Shown here: piece by piece, positions 42,539 to 49,697 of the stretch
Numbering within the stretch: the first letter of the stretch is position 1
How the letters are laid out: each line of letters opens with the position of its first letter
Source of the DNA: a virus
Virus record (IMG/VR): IMGVR_UViG_3300034190_003093
Span: 62,001 to 126,000 of that record
DNA: 64,000 bases
Reading direction: 5' to 3' (one strand)
The notes under the pieces: model-generated
What the model was told of the DNA's origin: nothing
Database searches by the model: none
The model's input: only the letters and a program-made list of their open reading frames with translations
Position numbers and translations under genes: made by a program

Positions 42539-42979
42539 ATGCATGCCAGAATTGATTTAGACAAAACTAATTACAGCCCGGATGCTATACAGCAAATAGA
42601 CTTAAAAGTTCGATTAATACGAGCATTTAACACAGACGAACTTGACAAAATTTATATCTCATACTGTCAGTACAAGAAATTTCCCAGTGTTATGCCACTG
42701 TTCAGTGACGAATACTTGTACCCACAGTCAGATGTATTTGCATACTACGATAACGAAGTAATGGTAGGGTTTACATTGATGTTTCGGTATAATACAAAAA
42801 ATGTAGCTGCAAATCAATTTGCTTGGACATATCATAAACCTAAAATACGACTGGGTATTCGCAGTCTGCACTATATTTGTGCTTATTACAAACAAGAAGG
42901 ATTCAAACATTTGTACCTTGGTGATGCTGCTAGTTATAAACAATATCTCGATGGGTTTGAATTGTGTGGTCCAGCATGA
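42539..42979 (+). CDS. GNAT-like acyltransferase
   Basis: A 146-residue protein. The strand-loop VFAYYDNEVMVGFTLMFRYN and the helix LGIRSLHYICAYYKQEGFKHLYLGD are the arrangement of GNAT motif A regions. The Q/RxxGxG/A pyrophosphate loop is not clear, so this is a fold assignment only. Confidence 0.5.
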   Translation: MHARIDLDKTNYSPDAIQQIDLKVRLIRAFNTDELDKIYISYCQYKKFPSVMPLFSDEYLYPQSDVFAYYDNEVMVGFTLMFRYNTKNVAANQFAWTYHKPKIRLGIRSLHYICAYYKQEGFKHLYLGDAASYKQYLDGFELCGPA

Positions 42980-43137
42980 ACAATTGGATTGATATAGATA
43001 ACTTCTTGCGTGGACTTATTGTTGCATCCAAGGACAACGAACAACTATATGCTGATGCTATGAAGAAGTTTAATTGGAATCGCAGTCAAGCAACGGCAGC
43101 AATTGAACCTTTAAAAAATAGGTTGACAAACAACTAA
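42976..43137 (+). CDS. Small unknown protein
   Basis: A 53-residue helical frame with ATGA overlap. The -35 element of the tmRNA promoter lies in its last codons. No family recognised. Confidence 0.45.
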   Translation: MNNWIDIDNFLRGLIVASKDNEQLYADAMKKFNWNRSQATAAIEPLKNRLTNN

Positions 43138-43151
43138 TACTAGTGTATAAA
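43123..43151 (+). promoter_or_regulatory. Promoter of the tmRNA gene
   Basis: TTGACA (43123-43128), 17-nt spacer, TATAAA (43146-43151). The -10 coincides with an exact T4 late octamer TATAAATA at 43146-43153, so one site may serve early and late transcription. Confidence 0.75.
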
Positions 43152-43159
43152 TAGATTGT

Positions 43160-43460
43160 AACGTTGAAGTGATGTGAATACGGACAGGACCGCGGGGCAG
43201 TACCGCGCTGCTCCACCATAATTACTTTGTAGCGTAAAAACTACAAATTTACGGCGTAGAGTAATTATGATGGGGCAGAACTAGGATCGACTGACGAGAT
43301 AGCAGAGTGGAGTTACCGGGATGTAAGCGCCGTTACCGCGAACAAACTTTCTAAATGCAAACGCAAATAGAGCGCCAGAAATGGCAATGGCAGCCTAGTT
43401 AGGCTCCCGGGGTGGATCACCTAGCAACAGAACGATCAAGAGAGTGTTGCAGCAATGTGA
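43160..43460 (+). ncRNA. ssrA: Permuted (two-piece) transfer-messenger RNA
   Basis: The acceptor piece ends at CCA 43216-43218 after T-arm CGCGG/CCGCG and acceptor strand CTGCTCC. The coding piece starts at 43272 with GGGGCAGAACTAGGATCGAC, the typical tmRNA 5' end; GGGGCAG pairs perfectly with CTGCTCC. Between them is a spacer with a ten-base inverted repeat (43217-43226 / 43260-43269). The tag reads from GCA 43357: ANANRAPEMAMAA, stop TAG at 43396 within the GCCTA/TAGGC hairpin. The T-loop GGCAGTA is unusual (expected TTCRA). Ends of the gene are estimates. Confidence 0.9.
43219..43271 (+). other. Internal spacer of the tmRNA gene
   Basis: 53 nt between the two mature tmRNA pieces, removed during maturation. 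The inverted repeat spans both edges, with an inner TTTGTAG/CTACAAA stem, a probable processing hairpin. Confidence 0.7.
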
Positions 43461-43520
43461 CATTCTCATTTTATCTTATTACAAAATCGCTGGATTTTGC
43501 ATTTTTACAAGGTAGGTCTA

Positions 43521-43577
43521 CATAATTAATACGTTGAGCAAAAGAGAATCCTGCTCACGAGAAAATCATTAATTATG
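43521..43577 (+). promoter_or_regulatory. Structured leader before the porin-like gene
   Basis: A ten-base perfect inverted repeat, CATAATTAAT (43521-43530) and ATTAATTATG (43568-43577), encloses a smaller stem TGAGCA/TGCTCA (43535-43540 / 43552-43557). Its 3' arm abuts the GAGG ribosome binding site, so folding could control translation. The outer arms share eight bases with the tmRNA spacer repeat. Confidence 0.65.
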
Positions 43578-43589
43578 AGGAAATTTAAA

Positions 43590-44393
43590 ATGCGTACATT
43601 CGTACTAGCAACGGTAGCTGCAATGATTGCTACATCTGCACTAGCAGAAGACACAGCAACTCCGGTTGCTCCAGTATTGTCAGGTGCAATAAATCTTGAC
43701 TTTGCTGAAAACGGAAGCAACAAATACAAAGGCACAATGGGTGTTGAACTAGACATTGATGCAGGCGATGTTGCAACTGTTGACCTAGACTTTAAAGCAA
43801 CAGACGGCAATTCATTGACATTAGACACATGGACTGTAGGAACTACAGTAAACGGTCTCGACCTAGCATTTGGTGACAACAACAACCTAATGCCAGAAAC
43901 AACAGCGGCTGCAGGTGCTACTGGTACACTAACAAAACCAGCAATGACCGAGTCACTAATGGTAACATCAGGTGCAGCAAGTGTAGCAATTGGTCTTTCC
44001 AGCTACACAACAGACATTGCAGAAGTAAGCAACCTACAAGGTGCATACACAATGGATGCAGGTATTGCAGACGTAACAGCAAGTGTAGATTATAACCGTA
44101 CAAGTAAAAACTATGTATGGGGCGGTGAACTTTCCGGAATTAATGCAGGATCACTAGAATTGGGTAGTCTACTCACATATGACAATGATGCAAATCATTG
44201 GGCATACGAGGGTACGGTAAATGCTGATAATGGTCTCACAGCATACATCAACGGTGACGAAGATGACATGAGTCAAAACATTGGCGGCGAGCATGTAATG
44301 GGTTTCGCAGGTGCTGAATTAACATCGGGCATCAACTATGACCTTAACACTGAAGACCTAACACCAAAAGTAAGCCTATCCTTTAAATTCTAA
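43590..44393 (+). CDS. Porin-like outer membrane beta-barrel protein
   Basis: A 267-residue protein. MRTFVLATVAAMIATSALA is a signal peptide cut before EDTA. The mature part is Gly/Asp/Thr/Leu-rich with alternating hydrophobic strands and ends KVSLSFKF, the C-terminal Phe required for outer membrane insertion. I start it at 43590 because GAGG precedes it. Phage-encoded outer membrane porins are rare; it may block superinfection or change permeability. A terminator follows at 44423. Confidence 0.78.
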   Translation: MRTFVLATVAAMIATSALAEDTATPVAPVLSGAINLDFAENGSNKYKGTMGVELDIDAGDVATVDLDFKATDGNSLTLDTWTVGTTVNGLDLAFGDNNNLMPETTAAAGATGTLTKPAMTESLMVTSGAASVAIGLSSYTTDIAEVSNLQGAYTMDAGIADVTASVDYNRTSKNYVWGGELSGINAGSLELGSLLTYDNDANHWAYEGTVNADNGLTAYINGDEDDMSQNIGGEHVMGFAGAELTSGINYDLNTEDLTPKVSLSFKF

Positions 44394-44422
44394 GAATTTA
44401 AAAATATAAAAACAACGGCACC

Positions 44423-44447
44423 AAGGGGCGTTTCGGCGCCCCTTTAT
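44423..44447 (+). terminator. Intrinsic terminator after the porin-like gene
   Basis: Stem AAGGGGCG (44423-44430) and CGCCCCTT (44437-44444), loop TTTCGG, followed by TTTATT. Confidence 0.85.
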
Positions 44448-44464
44448 TACTGGCTAAATATTAG

Positions 44465-45055
44465 ATGCAAATAGTTTACATACACGGCGCAACTGCAAGC
44501 AATCGAAGTTTTGCTTATATACAGCAAAGCATTCAAGCAATGGATCCAATATATCTTGATTATGACAAGGAAGATAGTGCAGAAAATAATCTAGATCGTA
44601 TGATTAATAGGTTGACAAACATTAACAAACCAGTGTATTATATAACACACAGTTTGGGAGGTATATACGGAGTGCATTTGCAAAATTGTATACCAAACAG
44701 TGTAGGTGCTATAAGTTTGGCAACACCATTTAATGGCAGTGAAATAGCTGCATGGAGCACATTGTTTGTTCCGCATTATCAGTTGTTCAAAGATATAACA
44801 TCAAGAAGTAAATTTATCTCAACAAGCAAGGGGATAAATATCGACATACCATGGATGCAGATTGTTACCACTGTAGGAGATGTACCATGGTTGGTTGGGG
44901 AAAATGACGGTGTGGTTACTCGTTCCAGTATGACATGCAGGGATGATGTAGAATACGCAACAGTGGACCGCAATCACTACGAAATTGTGCAATCACAACG
45001 AGTAGTAGACTATATTAAAACACACATGACACACACAAAGGAAAAAATATCATGA
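44465..45055 (+). CDS. Alpha/beta-hydrolase, lipase-like
   Basis: A 196-residue protein. The strand MQIVYIHGATASNRSF holds the oxyanion HG, and ITHSLGGIYGVHLQN the nucleophile elbow (Ser). The acid GENDGVVTRSS and the His in DRNHYEIVQ complete the triad. The family hydrolyses esters or lipids. No signal peptide is seen, so it works inside the cell. Confidence 0.85.
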   Translation: MQIVYIHGATASNRSFAYIQQSIQAMDPIYLDYDKEDSAENNLDRMINRLTNINKPVYYITHSLGGIYGVHLQNCIPNSVGAISLATPFNGSEIAAWSTLFVPHYQLFKDITSRSKFISTSKGINIDIPWMQIVTTVGDVPWLVGENDGVVTRSSMTCRDDVEYATVDRNHYEIVQSQRVVDYIKTHMTHTKEKIS

Positions 45056-45321
45056 ATAAGAACCCATTTGAAATCCGCCTTGAAACACTAAAGATGGCAA
45101 AAGACATGCTGGACAAACAAGTTGAAATGCAAGAGTCTTTTACAAAACAAGCACTTGACGTATGGAAAGAGCAAGGCAAAGATATTGCCGAATTTTGGGC
45201 TGATTTCACACCTAAAATGTATCAGCCAGAAGAGATTGTTGAAAAAGCCAACGAGCTGTACAGCTTTGTAAGCAGCAATCTACGCACTGTATCTGGCGGA
45301 AAAGGCAAAGACGCAGCCTAA
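45052..45321 (+). CDS. Small helical conserved phage protein
   Basis: An 89-residue protein (ATGA overlap) starting MNKNPFEIRLETLKMAKDML. The NPFEIR...LKMAxDML start is one I recall from small helical proteins of marine T4-like phages. The rest is helical and amphipathic. A host promoter for rpoZ lies just downstream. Confidence 0.55.
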   Translation: MNKNPFEIRLETLKMAKDMLDKQVEMQESFTKQALDVWKEQGKDIAEFWADFTPKMYQPEEIVEKANELYSFVSSNLRTVSGGKGKDAA

Positions 45322-45349
45322 TTATTTGCGCTAATGTCAACAATAATGG

Positions 45350-45378
45350 TTGACATATTATTTACTAACCTATATACT
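45350..45378 (+). promoter_or_regulatory. Host-type promoter for rpoZ
   Basis: TTGACA (45350-45355), 17-nt spacer, TATACT (45373-45378). Confidence 0.85.
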
Positions 45379-45392
45379 AATACTATAAACAA

Positions 45393-45427
45393 GCATACAC
45401 AGTCTGGAGATTCTAGATTGTGTATGC
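45393..45427 (+). promoter_or_regulatory. Leader hairpin before rpoZ
   Basis: Nine-base perfect inverted repeat GCATACACA (45393-45401) and TGTGTATGC (45419-45427) in the untranslated leader, 32 nt before the ATG. Regulation or RNA stability is possible. Confidence 0.6.
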
Positions 45428-45459
45428 AGTTAGTAACGACATATAATTAGGAGAATACC

Positions 45460-45717
45460 ATGGCTCGAATCAGTAACAATAAAGGCCGCAAAAACGTTGG
45501 TGGATCGCCATATGATCTCATTGTGATTGCAGTAGAACGTGCACGGCAAATTGGTCGCGGCGACCCTCCACTTATTACCAAGCCGGGCAACAAAGCTATG
45601 ACAGCACTTCGCGAAATTGAACAAGGGTTGGTTGGTCGTGAACTAATGGAAGAAATCATCACTAGGCATCAAGAAGAAAAAGACGAAGAAGAAGATAACC
45701 TGGCTAATTATGTATAA
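45460..45717 (+). CDS. rpoZ: RNA polymerase omega subunit homologue (RpoZ)
   Basis: An 85-residue protein. It begins MARISNNKG and contains PYDLIVIAVERARQIGRG and a conserved TALREIEQGLVGREL, matching omega (E. coli RpoZ: RFDLVLVAARRARQ and ALREIEEGL). A strong Shine-Dalgarno (AGGAGAATACC) and its own promoter suggest ample expression. Omega binds the beta' subunit and helps RNA polymerase assembly. A phage copy could alter host RNA polymerase, for example for late transcription. Confidence 0.88.
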   Translation: MARISNNKGRKNVGGSPYDLIVIAVERARQIGRGDPPLITKPGNKAMTALREIEQGLVGRELMEEIITRHQEEKDEEEDNLANYV

Positions 45718-45740
45718 TAATTAGAACATGGAGACCGACA

Positions 45741-46331
45741 ATGAATTTCTTTAAAAAGCTATTGCAAGTTGTTGCAATTGTATTTGTAACCAGTCCTGCA
45801 TTTGCACAGGACACAGACGGATTAACTATTTGTAATGGACAGTTTGCATTGTGTGCTGCTAGCGCATGTGTGCCAACTGGCGGCACAATTACCAACAGTC
45901 AAGGTGTTGAATATCCGGAAGTTGAATGCTCGTGCCCAATTCTCAAAGGCAATAACATAGCAGATGTTAATGCAGGCAACATGCAAGGTTCATGTGAACC
46001 CACAGATGAAAATCATGTGTGGAGCACATTTTGGCCACGTTTCGAATATCCTCGCCAACAAAATGATTTTTCTCACAACAAAAAAGACATGCGAGCCAGT
46101 ATTCAAGAATGCCCAAGTGAGTTAAAGCAAGGTTACAATGCAAGCAATTGCTTTAGCTGGAACTGCGAAATTGGTAAGAACGGCTTAGCAAAGTGTAGTT
46201 GCCCAATGGGACAGTCACCAGCAGAAACTCCTTTCTTAATCGAAACGTTGCCAGAAGAATTTCCCAAACGTTGCTTCGAGCATCCAGTTAGTTTGCCGCT
46301 GGCGACTATAAAAAAGTTAGAATTAGAGTAA
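45741..46331 (+). CDS. Secreted Cys-rich periplasmic protein
   Basis: A 196-residue protein with a signal peptide (FFKKLLQVVAIVFVTSPAFA, cut before QDTD). The mature part has about ten cysteines (CNGQFALCAASACVP, VECSCPIL, CFSWNCEIG, CSCPMGQ, RCFEHP), suggesting disulfides in the periplasm. No family is recognised by name. It follows rpoZ and precedes the tRNA cluster. Confidence 0.65.
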   Translation: MNFFKKLLQVVAIVFVTSPAFAQDTDGLTICNGQFALCAASACVPTGGTITNSQGVEYPEVECSCPILKGNNIADVNAGNMQGSCEPTDENHVWSTFWPRFEYPRQQNDFSHNKKDMRASIQECPSELKQGYNASNCFSWNCEIGKNGLAKCSCPMGQSPAETPFLIETLPEEFPKRCFEHPVSLPLATIKKLELE

Positions 46332-46349
46332 AAAAAAGCAATATAGAGG

Positions 46350-46378
46350 TTGACATTTGGTACGTGAGCCACTATATT
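46350..46378 (+). promoter_or_regulatory. Host-type promoter for the tRNA-Asn cluster
   Basis: TTGACA (46350-46355), 17-nt spacer, TATATT (46373-46378), 14 bases before tRNA-Asn. Confidence 0.85.
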
Positions 46379-46391
46379 AGTATTAAGTTAT

Positions 46392-46466
46392 TCCGACGTA
46401 GCTCAGTGGTAGAGCAGTTGACTGTTAATCAATTGGTCGTAGGTTCGACCCCTACCGTCGGAGCCA
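46392..46466 (+). tRNA. tRNA-Asn (anticodon GTT)
   Basis: Acceptor TCCGACG/CGTCGGA, anticodon loop CTGTTAA with GTT, encoded CCA at 46464-46466. A QueD/TGT-type modification site (G34) is present. Confidence 0.94.
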
Positions 46467-46474
46467 GAATAAAT

Positions 46475-46562
46475 GGACAGTTGGCCGAGTGGTCGAAGGC
46501 AGCGGATTACTAATCCGCCGAACCGAAAGGTTCCGTGGGTTCGAATCCCACACTGTCTGCCA
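46475..46562 (+). tRNA. tRNA-Ser (anticodon ACT)
   Basis: Class II cloverleaf with long variable arm: acceptor GGACAGT/ACTGTCT, anticodon stem GCGGA/TCCGC, loop TTACTAA. The anticodon is ACT, unusual for bacteria, which use GCT for AGC/AGU. Encoded CCA at 46560-46562. Confidence 0.88.
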
Positions 46563-46741
46563 GACACGTTAGGTTGCTCCTAACTAGTATGGGTTACCAA
46601 ATCCCATATGATTGAAGTGATGTCGCAGTCACAAAAAAAAGGTCGATGCAAGTATGCCGGCAAGTGTATGTCGTTAGTGGGAAGCGTGGAGTAACCTCTA
46701 GAGGATTATTTTGAAGCGGTACTCACATACACCCCTAATTT
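46563..46741 (+). other. Structured gap between tRNA-Ser and tRNA-Glu (candidate ncRNA)
   Basis: 179 bp without a gene but with several stems: GTTAGG/CCTAAC (46568-46573 / 46579-46584), TATGGG/CCCATA (46588-46593 / 46603-46608), palindrome CCTCTAGAGG (46695-46704) and GTGTATGT/ACATACAC (46664-46671 / 46725-46732). It also holds TTGAAGTGATGT (46612-46623), identical to 12 bases of the tmRNA acceptor piece (43164-43175). Confidence 0.5.
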
Positions 46742-46816
46742 GTCCCGTTCGTCTATCGGTTAGGACTACGGCTTTTCAAGCCGTCAAGAGGGGTTCGATT
46801 CCCCTACGGGATGCCA
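46742..46816 (+). tRNA. tRNA-Glu (anticodon TTC)
   Basis: Acceptor GTCCCGT/ACGGGAT, anticodon loop TTTTCAA with TTC, encoded CCA at 46814-46816. An ATG in its 3' end (46811) is not used as a start for the next gene. Confidence 0.94.
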
Positions 46817-46834
46817 AAATACAAGGTTGATATA

Positions 46835-48028
46835 ATGAAAAAGTTGACGGAGAATTTTTGTGTAGCCCCGTTTATACAATGCACTACACATCCGTCAACT
46901 AGCTTTTCCCCTTGCCCGTATCTTGGTGGCACAACATGGAAAGCATCAGGCAACAGCATACTAGAGCAATGGCGTAGCAGCGAAATTGAACAACTGCGCC
47001 AGGACTTTATTAACAATAAAAAAAGCCCTGTGTGCAACCGCTGCTGGCACGAAGAAGAAAACAATAAAAAAAGCTTGCGGCAGCGATTGTTTGATCCAGT
47101 TAATTCAACAAGTGAATACTCTTTTATTGATTCCGAGACATATGCTGACGAATTAATTAACCGAGTTAACAGCGGTGACTATCTCAGTGGCCCAGAGGTG
47201 TTGACTATCAAGAATGGAAACATATGCAATGCTAAATGTAGAGTGTGTCATCCAGGTGATAGCAATCGCTGGATAGCCGATAGCGTAAAACTAAAAAAAC
47301 TTACCGGGAAAGAATACTATGTAACCAATCAGGCTGCAACAAATTGGTCAGATGATCAACTCGAAGAAATACTCAACATGGCTCCTGGGTTAAAGCGTCT
47401 TGAATTATTCGGCGGCGAGCCTATGTATAATAAAAAAGTAATCAAACTTCTTGAACAATTAGTAAAGACTGGACACTCATCTCATATTGTATTATACATC
47501 AATACCAATGGCAGTGTTAACATTGTGCACAAAATACCAAATATTAAACATTTCCAAGAAGTTGAAATTGGTGTAAGCATCGACGGTATTGCTGATCATT
47601 TTGAATACATACGTCATGGGTTAAAATACGAAGTTGTTAAGAACAATATCGCAGATTGGAAAAAATATTTTGAAGAGCATAATGTAAAATACTACATTGA
47701 TTGTATCTGCACTGTAGGTGTATTAAACATTTTCTATCTACCCGAAATTAAAGCAGCTATCATGAATATTCTGCCATTGCCACCGTACTGGAATTTGCTG
47801 GTCGAGCCGGCATACTTGTTTATTAAAAACATGCCTGAATCGGTAAAGACAGCCGTGATAGAAAAACTCAGTCAAGACGAAGAATTCCAAGACTTGACTA
47901 ATGTTATCCAACAACCTAGGGATCCTGCCGAATGGGACAAATTTCTAGAAGTAAACGGGGCGTTGGATCAAATTCGCAAAGAAAACTTTCAAAAAACTTT
48001 TCCTGAATTTGCAAAATTAATTTTCTAA
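46835..48028 (+). CDS. Radical SAM enzyme (Twitch/SPASM-like)
   Basis: A 397-residue protein (start 46835). N-terminal Cys cluster CVAPFIQCTTHPSTSFSPCP and CNRCWHEEENNKK, then the SAM motif ICNAKCRVCHPGD at about residue 134 and the barrel segment LFGGEPMYNKKVIKLL. Two extra Cys groups suggest auxiliary clusters. The domain order matches the gene at 4520, a probable paralog. Substrate unknown; peptide or small molecule. Confidence 0.8.
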   Translation: MKKLTENFCVAPFIQCTTHPSTSFSPCPYLGGTTWKASGNSILEQWRSSEIEQLRQDFINNKKSPVCNRCWHEEENNKKSLRQRLFDPVNSTSEYSFIDSETYADELINRVNSGDYLSGPEVLTIKNGNICNAKCRVCHPGDSNRWIADSVKLKKLTGKEYYVTNQAATNWSDDQLEEILNMAPGLKRLELFGGEPMYNKKVIKLLEQLVKTGHSSHIVLYINTNGSVNIVHKIPNIKHFQEVEIGVSIDGIADHFEYIRHGLKYEVVKNNIADWKKYFEEHNVKYYIDCICTVGVLNIFYLPEIKAAIMNILPLPPYWNLLVEPAYLFIKNMPESVKTAVIEKLSQDEEFQDLTNVIQQPRDPAEWDKFLEVNGALDQIRKENFQKTFPEFAKLIF

Positions 48029-48044
48029 AAATGGCATTTAGAGG

Positions 48045-48073
48045 TTGACCTTTTCTTTAGTTTCGGCTATACT
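48045..48073 (+). promoter_or_regulatory. Host-type promoter
   Basis: TTGACC (48045-48050), 17-nt spacer, TATACT (48068-48073), before the gene at 48108. Confidence 0.75.
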
Positions 48074-48107
48074 GTATGTAACAGTTAGGCAAACAGGAGA
48101 CTACAAG

Positions 48108-48533
48108 ATGGCATATGTTTCACAAGAAATGAAAAAAGAACTTGCTCCAGCTATTAAAGCGGTATTGAAAAAATACAACGTAAAAGCCAGTATTAGTGTT
48201 TACAACCATTCCACAATTTGCGTTAATATTAAAAGTGGCCCAATTGATTTTATCAGCGAAGCCAATAAAAAGAACATGGAATTTGCTGAGCGCACAGGTC
48301 GTTCATATTACGAGTGCACTGGTTACCTTCAAGTAAACGATTGCTACCCAGAAACATACGGTGCTGCAAGTGACTTTCTAGTAGAGCTAGTAGATGCTAT
48401 GAAAGGTCCCAAATATTTTAACAACGATGATTCTCAGTCAGACTACTTTAGCCGTAGCCACTACACCGACATCAATGTAGGCAAGTGGAACAAGCCATAT
48501 GTTTGCACAGCTACAGTTTTAGAGGCAGCATAA
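48108..48533 (+). CDS. Conserved phage/bacterial protein of unknown function
   Basis: A 141-residue protein (start 48108, CAGGAGACTACAAG upstream). MAYVSQEMKKELAPAIKAVLKKY begins it, and the central LKKYNVKASISVYNHSTICVNIKSG is conserved in a family I have seen in proteobacterial and phage genomes. No activity assigned. An upstream in-frame ATG overlaps the promoter and was rejected. Confidence 0.6.
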   Translation: MAYVSQEMKKELAPAIKAVLKKYNVKASISVYNHSTICVNIKSGPIDFISEANKKNMEFAERTGRSYYECTGYLQVNDCYPETYGAASDFLVELVDAMKGPKYFNNDDSQSDYFSRSHYTDINVGKWNKPYVCTATVLEAA

Positions 48534-48539
48534 AAAAGG

Positions 48540-48568
48540 TTGACAGTGTATATCATTTGTAGTAATAT
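48540..48568 (+). promoter_or_regulatory. Host-type promoter for the MoxR/CobS gene
   Basis: TTGACA (48540-48545), 17-nt spacer, TAATAT (48563-48568). Confidence 0.75.
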
Positions 48569-48605
48569 AGTAATACAGTTAGAAAACAACAAAGGACAAT
48601 AGCCC

Positions 48606-49697
48606 ATGTCAAACGCAATTGAATATCGCACCGTAACTGCTAAAGGCGCTGCTAGCGCAATCAAAGTTGCATTTAAAGTAAAACGCCCAGTGTTCCTTTG
48701 GGGACCTCCAGGCATCGGTAAATCGGACGTGGTTACCAACATTGTTGAAAATATGGATGGTGTTGTGTACGATCTACGTTTGGGACAAATGGACCCAACT
48801 GATTTGCGTGGTATGCCATTTTTCAACAAAGATTTGGGATTGATGGATTGGGCTCCACCGATTGATCTTCCCACCGAAGAAGTTGCTGCACAATATCCTG
48901 TTGTTGGATTGTTCTTAGACGAAATGAACTCAGCAGCGCCTAGCGTACAAGCCGCAGCATACCAGTTGATTCTCAATCGGCGCATTGGCAAGTATAAATT
49001 ACCCGACAATGTTGTTATTATTGCAGCAGGCAATAGAGAAAGCGACAAAGGTGTTACGTATCGTATGCCTACTCCGCTTGCTAACCGCTTTATCCACATC
49101 GAAATGCGGGCAGACTTTGAAGCTTGGATGGATTGGGCTGTTAACAATGACATCCACGAAGATGTAGTTGGTTATTTGAGCTTTGCTAAACAAGACTTGT
49201 ATGACTTTGATGCTAAAAGTGTGAGCCGTAGTTTTGCTACGCCCCGCAGCTGGAGCTTTGTTAGTGAGCTGTTAAGCGAAGATGTAGATGATGTAACAAT
49301 GACCGATTTGATTGCTGGTTCCATTGGTGAAGGTCTCGCTGTTAAGTTTATGGCGCATCGACGCATCGCAGGCAAGCTCCCCAATCCAGAAGATGTGTTG
49401 AGTGGCAAAGTTAAAACACTCGAAGTTAAAGAAGTATCGGCTATGTATAGCCTGGTTATCTCCATGTGCTACGAACTCAAGCAAGCATTAGGCGAAGTTA
49501 AAGATGCAGAGTTTCACAAGATGAGCGACAACTTCTTCCGCTACGCCATGGACAATTTTGAAACTGAATTGGTCGTTATGGGTGCTCGAATTGCACTTAC
49601 TACATACAATCTGCCGTTCCAGCCAACCAAGCTAAAGAACTTCGACGAGTTCCATCAGCGGTATGGCAAATACATTCTAGCTAGCCAAGAGCGCTAG
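48606..49697 (+). CDS. MoxR/CobS-type AAA+ ATPase
   Basis: A 363-residue protein. Walker A GPPGIGKSDVV is at about residue 34, Walker B GLFLDEMNSA at about 100, sensor I and R-finger RVMPTPLANRFIHIEM-like at about 160. It resembles CobS of marine T4-like phages and MoxR proteins. Its likely partner is the VWA protein at 52756. The pair may act as chaperone or metal-inserting complex; a cobalamin role is not shown. Confidence 0.85.
   Translation: MSNAIEYRTVTAKGAASAIKVAFKVKRPVFLWGPPGIGKSDVVTNIVENMDGVVYDLRLGQMDPTDLRGMPFFNKDLGLMDWAPPIDLPTEEVAAQYPVVGLFLDEMNSAAPSVQAAAYQLILNRRIGKYKLPDNVVIIAAGNRESDKGVTYRMPTPLANRFIHIEMRADFEAWMDWAVNNDIHEDVVGYLSFAKQDLYDFDAKSVSRSFATPRSWSFVSELLSEDVDDVTMTDLIAGSIGEGLAVKFMAHRRIAGKLPNPEDVLSGKVKTLEVKEVSAMYSLVISMCYELKQALGEVKDAEFHKMSDNFFRYAMDNFETELVVMGARIALTTYNLPFQPTKLKNFDEFHQRYGKYILASQER

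Noticed and set aside
46811-48028. Start of the radical SAM gene at 46811
   Set aside because: It lies in the 3' end of tRNA-Glu; 46835 leaves the tRNA intact.
48045-48533. Start of the gene at the TTG at 48045
   Set aside because: That start is inside the -35 of a promoter; the ATG at 48108 has a good Shine-Dalgarno.
48606-49697. Cobalamin synthesis from the CobS-like ATPase
   Set aside because: No other cobalamin genes are visible and the protein also fits MoxR; a chaperone role with the VWA protein is simpler.
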